Source: Candidatus Omnitrophota bacterium
Lineage (GTDB): Bacteria; Omnitrophota; Gorgyraeia; Duberdicusellales; 4484-171
Assembly: GCA_023227945.1 (NCBI GenBank)
Contig: JALOCC010000050.1
Location: 1 to 14,834 of the forward strand
Length of the DNA: 14,834 nt
Direction: 5' to 3'
In this document: positions 14,223 to 14,834 of the stretch, piece by piece
How the letters are laid out: each line of letters begins with the position of its first letter
Numbering within the stretch: the first letter of the stretch is position 1
The notes under the pieces: model-generated
The model's input: only the letters and a program-made list of their open reading frames with translations
Database searches by the model: none
What the model was told of the DNA's origin: nothing
Program-made: the position numbers and the translations under genes

Positions 14223-14228
14223 ATTATA
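14223..14228 (-). promoter_or_regulatory. Candidate -10 element for purD
   Basis: TATAAT on the minus strand is 32 bases before the purD ATG, a good distance for a short leader. The -35 region falls in the 9-bp repeat array and shows no clear TTGACA, so confidence is limited. No purine-riboswitch core is apparent in the leader. Confidence 0.35.
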
Positions 14229-14230
14229 AG

Positions 14231-14334
14231 TTACGAAGGTTACGGATGTTACGAAAGTTACGAATGTTACATTAAAACATCATAATTCATAGCAACCTTC
14301 GTAACCTCCGTAACCTGCTTAACTTTCGTAACCT
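14231..14334. repeat. 9-bp tandem repeat in two inverted blocks upstream of purD
   Basis: The block 14231-14270 is 4.4 tandem copies of a degenerate 9-mer TTACGAANG. The block 14294-14334 is a similar run in the opposite orientation (AACCTTCGT, AACCTCCGT, AACCTGCTT, AACTTTCGT). The blocks are 23 bases apart and complementary over most of their length. They fill most of the 170-base gap between the SPFH gene and purD, which I otherwise find empty apart from the TATAAT. Confidence 0.9.
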
Positions 14335-14360
14335 AAAATTAATAGGCTTTTTTACGTTAT

Positions 14361-14834
14361 TTATTTCGCCTCTTTACCTTTTTTTTCTAAAGGTAAAAAT
14401 CCCGCCATTTCTCCAATGACATTAACCAATTCCGTATTTGCCGGAACTACGATTTTAGCATTATTCTGCAATGACTTCTCAACTGCCTCAAGTTTTCTTA
14501 GCACCTGGGCATTACCCACGAAATAATGCTCCGCTGCTTCATTTACCAGCTTAATTGCTTCTGCTTCGCCTTGCGCCTCTAATATCCTTGCCTGCTTGAT
14601 ACCTTCAGCTTTTTTAATCTCGGCTCTCTTTTGTCCGTCAGCAGCCGTTTCTGTAGCAGTAGCATAATCAACAGCCGCAATCTTTTCGTTTTCCGCCTTA
14701 ACAACTTTATTCATAGTTTCTTGAACATCTTTTGGCGGATCTATTTCTTTTAATTCTGTTCTTACAATTTCCAAACCCCAGCTTTTTGTTTCTTCGCAAA
14801 GTGTTTTATGCAGTTCAGCGTTGATTTTTCCTCT
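14361..14834 (-). CDS. SPFH/stomatin-like protein (5' end cut by window edge)
   Basis: The frame runs from the window edge, giving the last 157 residues of an SPFH (stomatin/prohibitin/slipin) membrane protein; an apparent TTG start at 14774 is internal. Family signatures are RGKINAELHKTL and WGLEIVRTELKEIDPP, the end of the SPFH domain, followed by a long Ala/Glu/Lys-rich coiled coil (about residues 45-100) with EGIKQARILEAQGEAEA, and a short tail ending KKGKEAK. Such proteins form membrane-bound oligomers and often work with NfeD-type or FtsH-type proteases. The N-terminal membrane anchor lies outside the window. Which subfamily it belongs to (slipin, QmcA-like) cannot be told from this part. 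Confidence 0.9.
   Translation of the reverse strand, partial: RGKINAELHKTLCEETKSWGLEIVRTELKEIDPPKDVQETMNKVVKAENEKIAAVDYATATETAADGQKRAEIKKAEGIKQARILEAQGEAEAIKLVNEAAEHYFVGNAQVLRKLEAVEKSLQNNAKIVVPANTELVNVIGEMAGFLPLEKKGKEAK

Noticed and set aside
14191..14360. Purine riboswitch in the purD leader
   Set aside because: No conserved purine-aptamer core is visible; the gap is accounted for by the 9-bp repeats and a TATAAT.
14775..14834. TTG at 14774 as the start of the SPFH gene
   Set aside because: The frame continues to the window edge with clear SPFH-domain sequence, so the gene is truncated rather than short.

Overview
This is a bacterial chromosome segment of about 40% G+C in which every gene I can support lies on the minus strand, so transcription runs from right (14834) to left (1). 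All are core housekeeping genes: ribosomal protein L32, CoA synthesis, rRNA methylation, DNA repair, tRNA maturation, nucleotide and one-carbon metabolism. There is no phage, plasmid, IS, CRISPR array, tRNA or rRNA. The style of the genome (fused housekeeping genes, short gaps full of degenerate palindromic repeats, a secreted protein with a short N-terminal domain) resembles uncultured lineages such as Omnitrophota (OP3). That placement is a guess from general impression, not from a marker comparison.

Layout in order of transcription: an SPFH/stomatin-type protein cut by the right edge (14361-14834); purD (12895-14190); an unrecognised secreted protein (11503-12711) overlapping purE (11063-11518); a TsaC/Sua5 plus low-molecular-weight phosphatase fusion (9983-11047); rpiB (9421-9870) overlapping glyA (8178-9428), then dCMP deaminase (7704-8171) and nrdR (7238-7699); a DUF151 bifunctional nuclease (6730-7128); a CCA-adding/poly(A) polymerase family enzyme with an HD domain (5245-6675); a macro-Nudix fusion (4221-5162); recG (1931-4060); then rsmD, coaD, yceD (DUF177) and rpmF, which is cut by the left edge.

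The middle of the window is a loose nucleotide-building block. RpiB interconverts ribulose-5-P and ribose-5-P, the precursor of PRPP. PurD and PurE act in de novo purine synthesis. GlyA makes methylene-THF and dCMP deaminase makes dUMP, which are the two substrates of thymidylate synthase. NrdR represses ribonucleotide reductase. The order TsaC - phosphatase - RpiB - GlyA matches the ywlC-ywlE-ywlF-ywlG-glyA region of Bacillus subtilis, except that here the first two are one polypeptide.

The most unusual feature is the DNA between the genes. No gap exceeds about 185 bases, but most gaps longer than 80 bases are filled by degenerate, palindromic tandem arrays of short words. I see four vocabularies: ATCTGTG-type and ATCCGCG-type (period about 10), TTACGAANG-type (period 9), and CGTAACCGCAACC-type. 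These arrays run up to and into coding ends. One supplies the last 14 codons of recG, and others touch the stop codons of nrdR and purD. A separate 115-base element with three hairpins lies in frame inside the signal peptide of the secreted protein. These repeats are the best candidate in this window for something undescribed; the genes themselves are mostly familiar.
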